Shown here: positions 1 through 6,279 of the stretch, piece by piece
Layout of the letters: the number at the start of each line of letters is the position of its first letter
Position numbering within the stretch: the stretch's first letter is position 1
From: an uncultured Anaerovibrio sp.
Lineage (GTDB): Bacteria > Bacillota > Negativicutes > Selenomonadales > Selenomonadaceae
Direction: 5' to 3'
NCBI GenBank assembly: GCA_900768695.1
Contig: CAAGDY010000137.1
Coordinates: forward strand, 1 to 9,272
Length of the DNA stretch: 9,272 nucleotides
Translations under genes and position numbers: made by a program
The notes under the pieces: generated by a model
Databases searched by the model: none
The model's input: only the letters and a program-made list of their open reading frames with translations
Told to the model about the DNA's origin: nothing

Positions 1-930
1 ACGGCCAATGTCAACCTGCGGCAGGAGCCTATTACCTTGCCGGATGGCACCGAGAGGTTCATTCCGAAGGTGTCAGGGCGCATGCTTTTGGATAATGTGC
101 TGATTTCCCTGCCTAGTGAGCTGCCGCAGTCCTCGGATGATATGCCGCTGGTGGGCATGGACTTCAATCTGGAGCTGGGCAAAAATGTCCGCTTCCTCAG
201 CCCGTCCCTGGGGGATTTGCGCCTGGCCGGAGGTGCGTATTTTGGCGGCACTACACTGATGCCGAATACCTCCGGTTCTGTATATGTGAAGAAGGGAAAT
301 CTCAGCTACCTGAAAACCAATTTCAAGGTATATGAAGGCTCCATGACCTTTGGTCAGGCCGGTACCCTGATGCCGAAGCTGGTGCTGAAGGCTGGAACAA
401 AAATCAATAAGACCAGCGTCTTTTTGTCCCTGGACGGTCTGATTAACAAGATGAGGTTCCGGCTCATGTCTAATCCAAAGATGTCAGAGGCGGATATCAT
501 ACAGCTTCTGACCCTGCGCAGTGATTATTACAACAGGGACAAGAGCGATGGAAGCAGGTTTGCCTCCATGCTGAATATCGGCCTGCAGATGACGATTTTG
601 TCGGAGGTGGAGGCCGCCATGCGCAACGCACTGAACCTGGATGTGCTGACCATTGAAAGGGACACTATTGATGGAAGCAAGAATCTTGGCAGCAGTACGG
701 ATGGCAGCAGTGCAGAAAAAAATCGTGACAATAACGATTATGAGGTGTACAATATCACATTGGGTAAGAATATTTCTGACAAGGCGCTGATAAAGTATAC
801 TCAGAGCATGACCACGAATGATTATAGCTACGGTCTTGACTATGAGCTGTCTGACAGGGTAAATCTTACCTACAAGCGGAATCAGGATAATGATTACTAC
901 GCCGGTGTTGAGGCACGGTTTACGTTCTAG
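1..930 (+). CDS. tamB: TamB (DUF490) C-terminal part, 5' end outside the window
   Basis: The reading frame is open from base 1, giving 309 visible residues; the true start lies upstream. TamB is an inner-membrane-anchored, groove-shaped periplasmic protein that reaches the outer membrane and is linked to phospholipid transport and outer-membrane assembly. The visible part shows the family C-terminal pattern: a beta-rich run with G-G-x-Y-F-G-G-T, then G-N-L-S-Y-L and F-K-V-Y-E-G-S-M-T-F, then P-K-L-V-L-K-A-G, then the S-N-P-K-M-S-E-A-D-I-I-Q-L-L-T-L stretch. The last residues alternate and end in Phe (E-A-R-F-T-F), like an outer-membrane C-terminal signal. A Ser/Asn/Asp-rich linker lies around bases 661-740. 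The sigma factor gene starts 22 bases downstream and its Shine-Dalgarno sits just after this stop, so the two are probably cotranscribed. Family assignment is confident; the symbol follows from the domain and the adjacent bamA. Confidence 0.88.
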   Translation, partial: TANVNLRQEPITLPDGTERFIPKVSGRMLLDNVLISLPSELPQSSDDMPLVGMDFNLELGKNVRFLSPSLGDLRLAGGAYFGGTTLMPNTSGSVYVKKGNLSYLKTNFKVYEGSMTFGQAGTLMPKLVLKAGTKINKTSVFLSLDGLINKMRFRLMSNPKMSEADIIQLLTLRSDYYNRDKSDGSRFASMLNIGLQMTILSEVEAAMRNALNLDVLTIERDTIDGSKNLGSSTDGSSAEKNRDNNDYEVYNITLGKNISDKALIKYTQSMTTNDYSYGLDYELSDRVNLTYKRNQDNDYYAGVEARFTF

Positions 931-938
931 GCAGCTTC

Positions 939-945
939 AAGGAGG
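939..945 (+). promoter_or_regulatory. Ribosome binding site for the sigma factor GTG start
   Basis: AAGGAGG ends 7 bases before GTG at 953. It decides the start: the in-frame ATG at 890 lies inside tamB, has no such site, and would add 21 residues unlike a sigma factor N-terminus. Confidence 0.8.
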
Positions 946-952
946 TTCTTCG

Positions 953-1585
953 GTGCAGCTGGACAGATATCTATCAGAACTGAATAAAATCAAGCTGCTG
1001 GAGTATCAGGAGGAGCAGGAGCTGTGGCGTGCCTACAAGGAGGAGGGGAATCAGTTGGCCAGGAAACGGCTGATTGAGTCCTATCAGCCGCTGGTGTTCA
1101 AGGCGGCGGCACCCTTTCGCAGCCTGGATAATCTGATGGATGTGCTGCAGGAGGGCACGGTGGGGCTGATTGAGGCTGTCGAGGGCTTTGATTACAGCCG
1201 CGGTGTGGCCTTCAGCCTGTTTGCTTCCTATCGCATCAGGGGGCGCATGTACAACTTTCTGAAGAAGGAGGGACGTGCCGATGTGGCCTGCCTGGAGAGC
1301 GGGGGCGAGGAGCAGCTGTCCCGGCTGGAGCTTTTGGCCGATACTGGTACGGCGGTGACGGAGCAGGTGGAGCTTTTGGAGGCATCCAGCCAGCTGCAGT
1401 CCGCCATGCAGCGTCTGCCGGAGCGGGAGCAGATGGTGCTGGAGCAGATATACGTCAGGTGCCGGGAGGTATCCGAGGTAGCTGAGCAGATGAATCTCAG
1501 CACGTCATACATATACCGGTTGCAGAAAAGCGGTGTCCGCCGTGCCCGGGGCATGCTTTCCCGCTTTATGCACAACTGGAAATAG
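953..1585 (+). CDS. Sigma-70 family RNA polymerase sigma factor (regions 2 and 4 only)
   Basis: The protein has 210 residues from the GTG start. Residues about 38-108 form sigma region 2, including the core-binding and -10 recognition part (L-M-D-V-L-Q-E-G-T-V-G-L-I-E-A-V, then F-D-Y-S-R-G-V-A-F-S-L-F-A-S-Y-R-I-R-G). Residues about 148-203 form region 4 with the -35-reading helix-turn-helix (L-P-E-R-E-Q-M-V-L, then V-S-E-V-A-E-Q-M-N-L-S-T-S-Y-I-Y-R-L). A linker of about 40 residues replaces region 3, and region 1.1 is absent, so it is an alternative sigma factor and not the housekeeping one. The region 2 wording is closer to the sporulation/flagellar/general-stress group than to ECF factors. 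It sits between tamB and an unknown one-TM gene, followed by bamA, which suggests a role in envelope gene expression. Its target promoters cannot be read from this window. No closer family name is offered. Confidence 0.9.
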   Translation: MQLDRYLSELNKIKLLEYQEEQELWRAYKEEGNQLARKRLIESYQPLVFKAAAPFRSLDNLMDVLQEGTVGLIEAVEGFDYSRGVAFSLFASYRIRGRMYNFLKKEGRADVACLESGGEEQLSRLELLADTGTAVTEQVELLEASSQLQSAMQRLPEREQMVLEQIYVRCREVSEVAEQMNLSTSYIYRLQKSGVRRARGMLSRFMHNWK

Positions 1586-1722
1586 GGCGAATTTGATAGC
1601 AAGAGTGAGAAAAACAGATAAAATCGCCGTTTATTGCTGAATTTTACAGAAAATAGCTGGCAGAAAAAGATATGCCCAAGGTGAGTATATCCGTAAGTGA
1701 TTTTTTTAGGAGAAGCAATATT

Positions 1723-2277
1723 ATGGACAAGCATAAAACAGTGCGAAATCATATAGCTGCTGCTAAAGGCTGGCTGAATCAGGCGGAGGACTCACTTGAG
1801 CAGGAAAACGATATCCGTGGCGATCTCAATCTGATGCTGGCCCAGGCCGAGCTGCAGAGGGCGCAGGAAAAAAAGGCTCCTGCAGGCTGGCTGTGCTGGA
1901 TGAAGCGGCTTTTGCCGCTGGCGGCAGCCCTGTGCGTGGCTGTGGGATATGTGTTGTATCTGAGGCCGGTGCCTCCCCATGCAGCGCCCCCCGTGCCTGT
2001 ACCAATGGTACAGGCGGCCGGTGAGGCTGCTGTGGATATGGGGCAGGACAGGCCGCCGGAGCAGGCAGAGGAGCTGCGGCGCCTGCCTGTGGTTCATGAG
2101 CAGGAGGCAGTGCCGCCTGCGGAGGAGCTTCGGATGATGCCGCTACGGCAGGAGAGGGAGGCAGTCACTTCGCCGGAGAGGGAGCAGGCGTCAGCTCCGG
2201 AGGAGAAGCCTGTCAGGGTGCCCGGGATAGAAATGCAGAAGCTGATGCAGGATGCAGGCAGTATACTGCGTGAATGA
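1723..2277 (+). CDS. Hypothetical protein with one membrane segment, downstream of the sigma factor
   Basis: No family was recognised. From ATG 1723 the product has 184 residues. That start has AGGAGA 9 bases upstream; an upstream in-frame ATG at 1672 has no site. Residues 1-52 are charged and look helical (R-G-D-L-N-L-M-L-A-Q-A-E-L-Q-R-A-Q-E). Residues about 63-80 form one hydrophobic segment (L-L-P-L-A-A-A-L-C-V-A-V-G-Y-V-L-Y-L) with W and K-R on the cytoplasmic side. Residues 81-184 are rich in Pro, Glu and Arg and probably disordered. Two imperfect tandem units of about 18-20 residues (111-130 and 131-148) share P-P-(x)-A-E-E-L-R, a short spacer, and Q-E-x-E-A-V or H-E-Q-E-A-V. The predicted topology is N-terminus inside and Pro/Glu tail outside. 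That plan matches many anti-sigma factors or envelope tethers, and the gene directly follows a sigma gene, but this is inference only. Confidence 0.75.
   Translation: MDKHKTVRNHIAAAKGWLNQAEDSLEQENDIRGDLNLMLAQAELQRAQEKKAPAGWLCWMKRLLPLAAALCVAVGYVLYLRPVPPHAAPPVPVPMVQAAGEAAVDMGQDRPPEQAEELRRLPVVHEQEAVPPAEELRMMPLRQEREAVTSPEREQASAPEEKPVRVPGIEMQKLMQDAGSILRE
1995..2015 (+). repeat. Perfect inverted repeat, 10-base arms with a 1-base centre
   Basis: The left arm GCCTGTACCA (1995-2004) is the exact reverse complement of the right arm TGGTACAGGC (2006-2015), around A2005. It lies inside the coding region of the one-TM protein (V-P-V-P-M-V-Q-A). A 10+10 match with this centre is expected by chance about 0.01 times in this length of random sequence. 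Function is unknown; it could be an operator-like site or coincidence in Pro/Val-rich codons. Confidence 0.55.
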
Positions 2278-2286
2278 GCCGATAAA

Positions 2287-2302
2287 TAGCTTTTTAGCTT
2301 TT
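2287..2302 (+). repeat. Two tandem copies of TAGCTTTT in the bamA leader
   Basis: TAGCTTTT occurs at 2287-2294 and again at 2295-2302, in the AT-rich 64-base gap between the one-TM gene and bamA. It is seen directly, but the function is unknown. A GCCGATAA octamer lies just upstream at 2278-2285. Confidence 0.5.
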
Positions 2303-2327
2303 ATTTATAAATGCAAGAGAAAAATTT

Positions 2328-2333
2328 AGGAGG
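2328..2333 (+). promoter_or_regulatory. Ribosome binding site for the bamA TTG start
   Basis: AGGAGG lies 8 bases before TTG at 2342. It supports TTG as the true start, since the codons that follow give a complete signal peptide and no ATG or GTG in this frame is better placed. Confidence 0.8.
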
Positions 2334-2341
2334 TATTATCC

Positions 2342-4279
2342 TTGAAGAGAAGTGAGTATAAGTATTTGGCCTGTGCAGTGGCCTTGTCATTGGGTGTGGG
2401 TCTTGGCGGCCAGACGGCCTTTGCAGCTGTAGATGGAAGTGAGGCTCCGGCTGGTTTCGGTGTGGACCTTAATACCGGCAAGAGCGATATGATCAATACG
2501 CCTGCCCTTACAGAAGGCAAGGGTTCTATTGATTTGCCGGATGAGGAATCCGTGGATAAGGAAGAGGTAAAGGATGCCGTTCCTACCCGCAATGATGTCT
2601 GGGAGGAAGCCAAGCCTGCTGAGGAGGATGTAATCAAGTCCATCGAGGCGGTTGAGGGCAATACCATTGTGGATGTCAGGTATGAGGGCGTCAGCGAGGA
2701 TGTCATGGGCACTGTCAAGCTGGCCCAGGTGTCCAAGCCGGGCGATATCTGCTCCGGCGGCCTTTTGGCTGATGATGCCAGCAGCCTTTATGCTACAGGC
2801 TATTTTTATGATGTGTACCCTACCTTTGAAACGGTGCCGGAGGGCGTAATCGTTACCTATCACCTTTTTGAAACACCGGTGATTTCCAGCATTGAGCTGA
2901 ACGGCAACACGGATATTGAGCCTACCAGCAAGCTGCTGGGCAGGATGCAGCTCCGTGAGGGTGACAGGCTGAACCGCCTTGCCCTGAAGGAGGATGTGCG
3001 CGCCATTCAGAAGCAGTATATCAAGGATGGCTATATCATGGCCAAAATCCGCGACATGGAGGTCGGGGATGATGGCAAGCTGGTCATCAAGATAAATGAG
3101 GGAATTCTTGAGGGCTTCAAGATCAAGGGCCTGAAGAAAACCAAGGAAAAGGTTGTGCTGCGGGAGCTTCGCCCGAAGGTAGGCAAGCCGCTGAACAAGA
3201 ATGATGTGGTTCGCAGCTATCAGCGTCTTACCAACCTGGATTTCTTCGAGTCCGTGGATGTGAAGCCGATTGCCGGTGTGGAGCCAAATGCCTGCGTGCT
3301 GGAGGTTGACGTGACCGAGAAGAATACCGGCGTATTTGGCATCGGTGCCGGCTACAGCAGTGCTGACGGCTTTGTGGGCATGATCAGCCTGGGTGACCGC
3401 AACTTCCGCGGTACCGGCGATTCCGTCAACGTGACTGTGACCAAGAGCAGTACGGATTCCAGCGCCAAGGGCTTTATCTTCTCCTATCGCCGTCCATGGC
3501 TTGACAGGAAGGAAACTGCCGGCAGCTTCAAGATTTACAACCGTACCTTTGAATACAATGAATACAACGAGGATGGCGATTTTGTCGAGGAGTTCATGCG
3601 CAAGAACGTGGGCTTTGACCTGGGCTTCTCCCGTCCTCAGAGCGAGTATACCACCAACGCCATCACCTTCCGCAACAAGGATGACAGATACGAAAAGCAT
3701 AAGAGCGGTACCGATAGAAGTACCTTGGAAGAGTGGAAGAATGACAACTTCGGCCTGACCCGTTCCCTGCAGTTCCAGCACATCACTGATACCCGTGACA
3801 ACTACATCTACCCTACGGAGGGCTACAAATCTGTTCTGGGCTATGAGTATGCTGGTCTGGGCGGTGACTTCAAGTATCACAAGTTTACCATTGACGGGTC
3901 TGTCTTCCGCAGTGTAGGACGCAATCAGGTGCTGGTATTCCACGGCAGCTATGGCCACTCTACCAGCAACCTGCCTACTGTTTCCAAGTTTATGCTGGGC
4001 GGTCAGGATACCATCCGCGGCTATCGTGACGATATGTTCCGGGGCAACAGCATGGTGCTGGGCAACATCGAGTTCCGGTTCCCGCTGTCCAAAAACTTCA
4101 AGGCAGCCCTGTTCACCGACTTCGGTTCGGCCTGGGATGACGGCTGGAAGCCTTCCAAGCTGCACGGCAGCTACGGTGTGGGCGTAATGCTGGATTCTCC
4201 GCTGGGACTCATCCGCGTAGATGTGGGTCACGGCACCCAGGGCAACCGCGTTCACTTTAACGTGGGCGGCACCTTCTGA
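2342..4279 (+). CDS. bamA: BamA, outer-membrane protein assembly factor (Omp85), three POTRA domains
   Basis: BamA folds and inserts beta-barrel proteins into the outer membrane. The product has 645 residues. Residues 1-28 are a signal peptide (basic K-R, hydrophobic run, cleavage after A-F-A). Residues 29-105 form an acidic, low-complexity linker. Three POTRA domains follow at about 107-177, 178-254 and 255-327; the second opens with I-S-S-I-E-L-N-G-N-T, and the third carries L-T-N-L-D-F-F-E-S-V-D-V, a typical POTRA end. The barrel spans about 330-645 and includes the conserved loop-6 signature G-G-Q-D-T-I-R-G-Y (553-561), the counterpart of the VRGF/Y motif. The protein ends in G-G-T-F, with the terminal Phe expected of barrels. 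E. coli BamA has five POTRA domains and about 800 residues; three fits the shorter version seen here. The TGA overlaps the next gene's ATG by one base, so the two are likely translationally coupled. TamA was considered, but the genes around it (ompH, lpxD) favour BamA. Confidence 0.93.
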   Translation: MKRSEYKYLACAVALSLGVGLGGQTAFAAVDGSEAPAGFGVDLNTGKSDMINTPALTEGKGSIDLPDEESVDKEEVKDAVPTRNDVWEEAKPAEEDVIKSIEAVEGNTIVDVRYEGVSEDVMGTVKLAQVSKPGDICSGGLLADDASSLYATGYFYDVYPTFETVPEGVIVTYHLFETPVISSIELNGNTDIEPTSKLLGRMQLREGDRLNRLALKEDVRAIQKQYIKDGYIMAKIRDMEVGDDGKLVIKINEGILEGFKIKGLKKTKEKVVLRELRPKVGKPLNKNDVVRSYQRLTNLDFFESVDVKPIAGVEPNACVLEVDVTEKNTGVFGIGAGYSSADGFVGMISLGDRNFRGTGDSVNVTVTKSSTDSSAKGFIFSYRRPWLDRKETAGSFKIYNRTFEYNEYNEDGDFVEEFMRKNVGFDLGFSRPQSEYTTNAITFRNKDDRYEKHKSGTDRSTLEEWKNDNFGLTRSLQFQHITDTRDNYIYPTEGYKSVLGYEYAGLGGDFKYHKFTIDGSVFRSVGRNQVLVFHGSYGHSTSNLPTVSKFMLGGQDTIRGYRDDMFRGNSMVLGNIEFRFPLSKNFKAALFTDFGSAWDDGWKPSKLHGSYGVGVMLDSPLGLIRVDVGHGTQGNRVHFNVGGTF

Positions 4280-5607
4280 TGCAGAAGAAATGGCCTTTTC
4301 GGTCTACCTGCCTGCTCTCTGTGCTGTGGGTTATGAGCCTTTGCTGGCTGTGGGTTCCTTTGGGAGCGGCCGCGGCCGGGCAGCCTGTTGTGGAGGCTGT
4401 TCAGGTGCAGGTGCAGGCGGGGGACAATCTGCCTGACCCTGTCAGAAAGCGCATGGAGAAAAGCGTATCCGTCATTGCGGAGCAGCTGCTGGAGGGCAAG
4501 GCGGTTGCGGAGGTCGAAAGCTCCCGGAAGCAGTATGAGGATATCATTTTGCAGGTCTTTGACAAGGTGCTGGTAGGCTATACGGTGGAGGCCGTACACC
4601 TGGAGCCGGGAGCTGATTCCGGCACGGCGGGGGTACAGGTTTCCCTTGTGCCCTGGCGGGATACCATACAGAGGGTGCAGGTGGACGTGGCTGTAGAGGG
4701 CATGACGCCGGTGGCCGAGAAGCTGCTCCGTCAGGATACGGCAGGCATGGAGAAGGTCTTTGCCGAAAGCCTGCAGGGCCTGCCGGTGGCGGCTGCTGAC
4801 TGGACTCATGGCCTGCTGAAAAAGCAGGTGGCGGCCTTCCTGCAGGAGAGGGCGCCTGAGTTCAAGGCCGACTTTGATGTGCAGGTGGCGGAGGATACCA
4901 GGGTGAAGGTTCTGCTTTACCCACTTTTGCCGGTGGTGCGTACCGTGGATTTGAGCATGCGGTCGGACACCGTGCTGAATGCCGGCCTTTTGACGAAGCG
5001 CCAGATGATGCAGGCCGCCGTGGATGGGCTTATCGGCCTGCCTGTGCATTTTGTGGAAAGGCATCGGGAAGAGCTTGAGGCGTATTTGTCCAAGGTTATG
5101 AACCAGGATGAGGACTGCCGCAGATGGTCAGTGACTACGCGGGTGGCCCTGACGCCCGGCGAGCAGCTGAAGGTCATGAGCCGTTCTGATTCCGACATAT
5201 ACAGGGTTCGTCTGGAAGGCTGGGCGGATGTGGGCAACAGCTGGGGCAACCAGCATGATACCAGCCTGAAGGCCCGGCTTCATCTGGGCAGGATGCTGTC
5301 GGGAAGGAGCGAGGTGTTTTCCCAGCTTGATTTTTTCCCGCAGTCGGTCAGGTGGGACTGGGATGTGGGCTACAGGTATGTCCTGCCTTCCGGAACAGCT
5401 CTGGGGCTTCGCTATGACCTGCGTGATGATTATGTCAAGGTGGATTTCGTCCAGCCTGTCAGCAGTAAGTGGCTGTTTCGGTATGAGTACAGGGGCATAG
5501 ATCACCACAATGAGTACGGCATACGCTACAAGCTGCACGATTTTCTCAGTCTGGAGTATGCAGTGGATGAGCATAACAGCTGGCTGAGATTTATTGGTTA
5601 TTTTTAG
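4279..5607 (+). CDS. Unrecognised exported protein: three POTRA-like modules plus C-terminal barrel-like segment
   Basis: No family was recognised. The 442-residue product starts with ATG sharing its A with the bamA TGA stop. There is no clear Shine-Dalgarno, so translation probably depends on bamA. Residues 1-33 look like a signal peptide (K-K, a long W/L-rich hydrophobic run, A-A-A-A-G). The periplasmic part repeats a strand-helix-helix-strand-strand order three times, at about 37-125, 129-215 and 219-293. Each module ends in V-x-L-x-P: V-S-L-V-P (121-125), V-L-L-Y-P (211-215) and V-A-L-T-P (289-293). After the first two, a similar strand opens the next module (I-Q-R-V-Q-V and V-R-T-V-D-L). 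Residues about 305-442 hold some 8-10 alternating, aromatic-rich strands (Y-R-V-R-L-E-G-W, L-G-L-R-Y-D-L, F-R-Y-E-Y-R-G, G-I-R-Y-K-L) and end W-L-R-F-I-G-Y-F. The plan resembles a miniature Omp85 protein, but the loop-6 R-G-Y/F motif was not found. The fold is inferred from pattern only. Confidence 0.8.
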   Translation: MQKKWPFRSTCLLSVLWVMSLCWLWVPLGAAAAGQPVVEAVQVQVQAGDNLPDPVRKRMEKSVSVIAEQLLEGKAVAEVESSRKQYEDIILQVFDKVLVGYTVEAVHLEPGADSGTAGVQVSLVPWRDTIQRVQVDVAVEGMTPVAEKLLRQDTAGMEKVFAESLQGLPVAAADWTHGLLKKQVAAFLQERAPEFKADFDVQVAEDTRVKVLLYPLLPVVRTVDLSMRSDTVLNAGLLTKRQMMQAAVDGLIGLPVHFVERHREELEAYLSKVMNQDEDCRRWSVTTRVALTPGEQLKVMSRSDSDIYRVRLEGWADVGNSWGNQHDTSLKARLHLGRMLSGRSEVFSQLDFFPQSVRWDWDVGYRYVLPSGTALGLRYDLRDDYVKVDFVQPVSSKWLFRYEYRGIDHHNEYGIRYKLHDFLSLEYAVDEHNSWLRFIGYF

Positions 5608-5616
5608 GCCATTCTG

Positions 5617-5645
5617 TTGAAGGAAAAATAAGAGTTTGCTATAAT
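5617..5645 (+). promoter_or_regulatory. Strong sigma-A-type promoter ahead of the first ompH gene
   Basis: The -35 box is TTGAAG (5617-5622) and the -10 box is TATAAT (5640-5645), with a 17-base spacer. TG at 5637-5638 adds an extended -10 (TGC-TATAAT). Transcription would start near 5652, leaving a leader of about 60 bases before ATG 5714. A near-palindrome (CCTTTT-TT-AAAAGG, 5653-5666) lies at the expected start of the transcript. Confidence 0.8.
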
Positions 5646-5713
5646 GTAGTTGCCTTTTTTAAAAGGTGGTTGCATTTGTAATATTTTACATTGTAGAAAA
5701 AGGAGAAAGAAAA

Positions 5714-6178
5714 ATGGTTCAGTTAAAGAAAGCTCAGGTAAAAATTATCAGTGTGCTGATTGCATTGGTATTCGTAGGCAGTGTTGTAGCACTGGCTTTG
5801 ACTCAGTCCGGCACGGGTGTTGCATCTGCGGCGGCTTCCTCCAACGTTGGTGTTGTGGACTACCGTCAGTTTACTTCCCTGAAGATTTATACTGATGTGG
5901 ATGCAGAGATGCAGAAGGCCTTTGAGCAGGCACGCCAGGACTTCAACGAGAAGTCTGTCGGCATGAGCGATGAGGAGAAGCAGCAGTATTATCAGCAGAC
6001 TATGGAGCGCCTTCAGCAGCAGAATGTTGACCTGATGGAGCCTGTAAACAAGCAGATTGAGGATGCTATAAAGGCTATAGCCGAGGCCAAGGGACTGAGC
6101 GTGGTTCTCCATAAGGAAACCGTTGTATATGGCGGAACTGACATTACTCAGGACGTTATCAAGAAACTGTCCAAGTAA
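5714..6178 (+). CDS. OmpH/Skp family periplasmic chaperone, first of three
   Basis: Skp-type proteins form trimers with coiled-coil arms that hold unfolded outer-membrane proteins between the Sec translocon and BamA. The product has 154 residues, near the usual Skp length of about 160. ATG 5714 has AGGAG (5701-5705) 8 bases upstream; an upstream in-frame start at 5666 has no site. Residues 1-30 hold K-K and a hydrophobic run, with possible signal peptidase I cleavage near V-A-S-A-A (36-40). Residues 45-53 (N-V-G-V-V-D-Y-R-Q) match the OmpH opening strand. Residues about 62-122 form a Gln/Glu-rich coiled coil. The closing strand and helix read V-V-Y-G-G-T-D-I-T-Q-D-V-I-K-K-L. The gene has its own promoter and is followed by a terminator, so it seems to be a separate, probably highly expressed unit. 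If the signal is not cut it would be membrane-anchored. The symbol skp is withheld because three paralogs compete for it. Confidence 0.9.
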   Translation: MVQLKKAQVKIISVLIALVFVGSVVALALTQSGTGVASAAASSNVGVVDYRQFTSLKIYTDVDAEMQKAFEQARQDFNEKSVGMSDEEKQQYYQQTMERLQQQNVDLMEPVNKQIEDAIKAIAEAKGLSVVLHKETVVYGGTDITQDVIKKLSK

Positions 6179-6202
6179 TTTGATAATTACATAGCTGACA
6201 GC

Positions 6203-6236
6203 AGTACCGAGCCCCTTTGGCGCTCGGTACTTTCTT
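6203..6236 (+). terminator. Intrinsic terminator after the first ompH gene
   Basis: A perfect 10-bp stem, AGTACCGAGC (6203-6212) with GCTCGGTACT (6222-6231), has a 9-base loop and is followed by TTTCTT. The T-run is short and interrupted, so some read-through into the next ompH gene is likely. No convincing promoter was found between here and 6280. Confidence 0.85.
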
Positions 6237-6266
6237 GATATTCAGTATGTGTTGACGGGGGCAGAC

Positions 6267-6272
6267 GGGAGG
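6267..6272 (+). promoter_or_regulatory. Ribosome binding site for the long OmpH-like GTG start
   Basis: GGGAGG lies 7 bases before GTG 6280. Later candidates (GTG 6328, ATG 6343) have no well-spaced site, and starting at 6343 would remove the basic residues before the membrane segment. Confidence 0.7.
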
Positions 6273-6279
6273 CGGTTTT

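Noticed and set aside
890..952. Longer sigma factor starting at ATG 890 inside tamB
   Set aside because: No ribosome binding site, and the added residues do not look like a sigma N-terminus. GTG 953 has AAGGAGG at ideal spacing.
1593..1624. Promoter TTGATA...TAAAAT ahead of the one-TM gene
   Set aside because: The spacer is 20 bases, too long for confidence, and other pairs nearby are no better.
1586..1628. Possible terminator after the sigma gene (GGCGA...TCGCC with AT-rich inner ends)
   Set aside because: The loop is about 25 bases, the arms are imperfect and no T-run follows. At most a weak RNA structure.
1672..1722. Longer one-TM protein from ATG 1672
   Set aside because: No binding site upstream. 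ATG 1723 has AGGAGA at 9 bases, and the added residues include the bases of that site.
2387..4255. Very long open frame on the - strand opposite bamA
   Set aside because: A codon-bias shadow of bamA: no binding site, no recognisable domain, and it lies almost wholly within a firmly identified gene.
5670..5692. Second promoter in the ompH leader (TTGCAT with TAATAT or TACATT)
   Set aside because: Spacers of 3 or 11 bases do not work. The promoter at 5617-5645 explains the gene.
5666..5713. Longer first OmpH from 5666
   Set aside because: It would be translated from the leader right after the promoter, without a binding site, and would put extra residues before the normal signal region.
6217..6244. 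Promoter for the long OmpH gene (TTGGCG-16-TATTCA)
   Set aside because: Both boxes match poorly and the -35 lies in the terminator stem; read-through is simpler.
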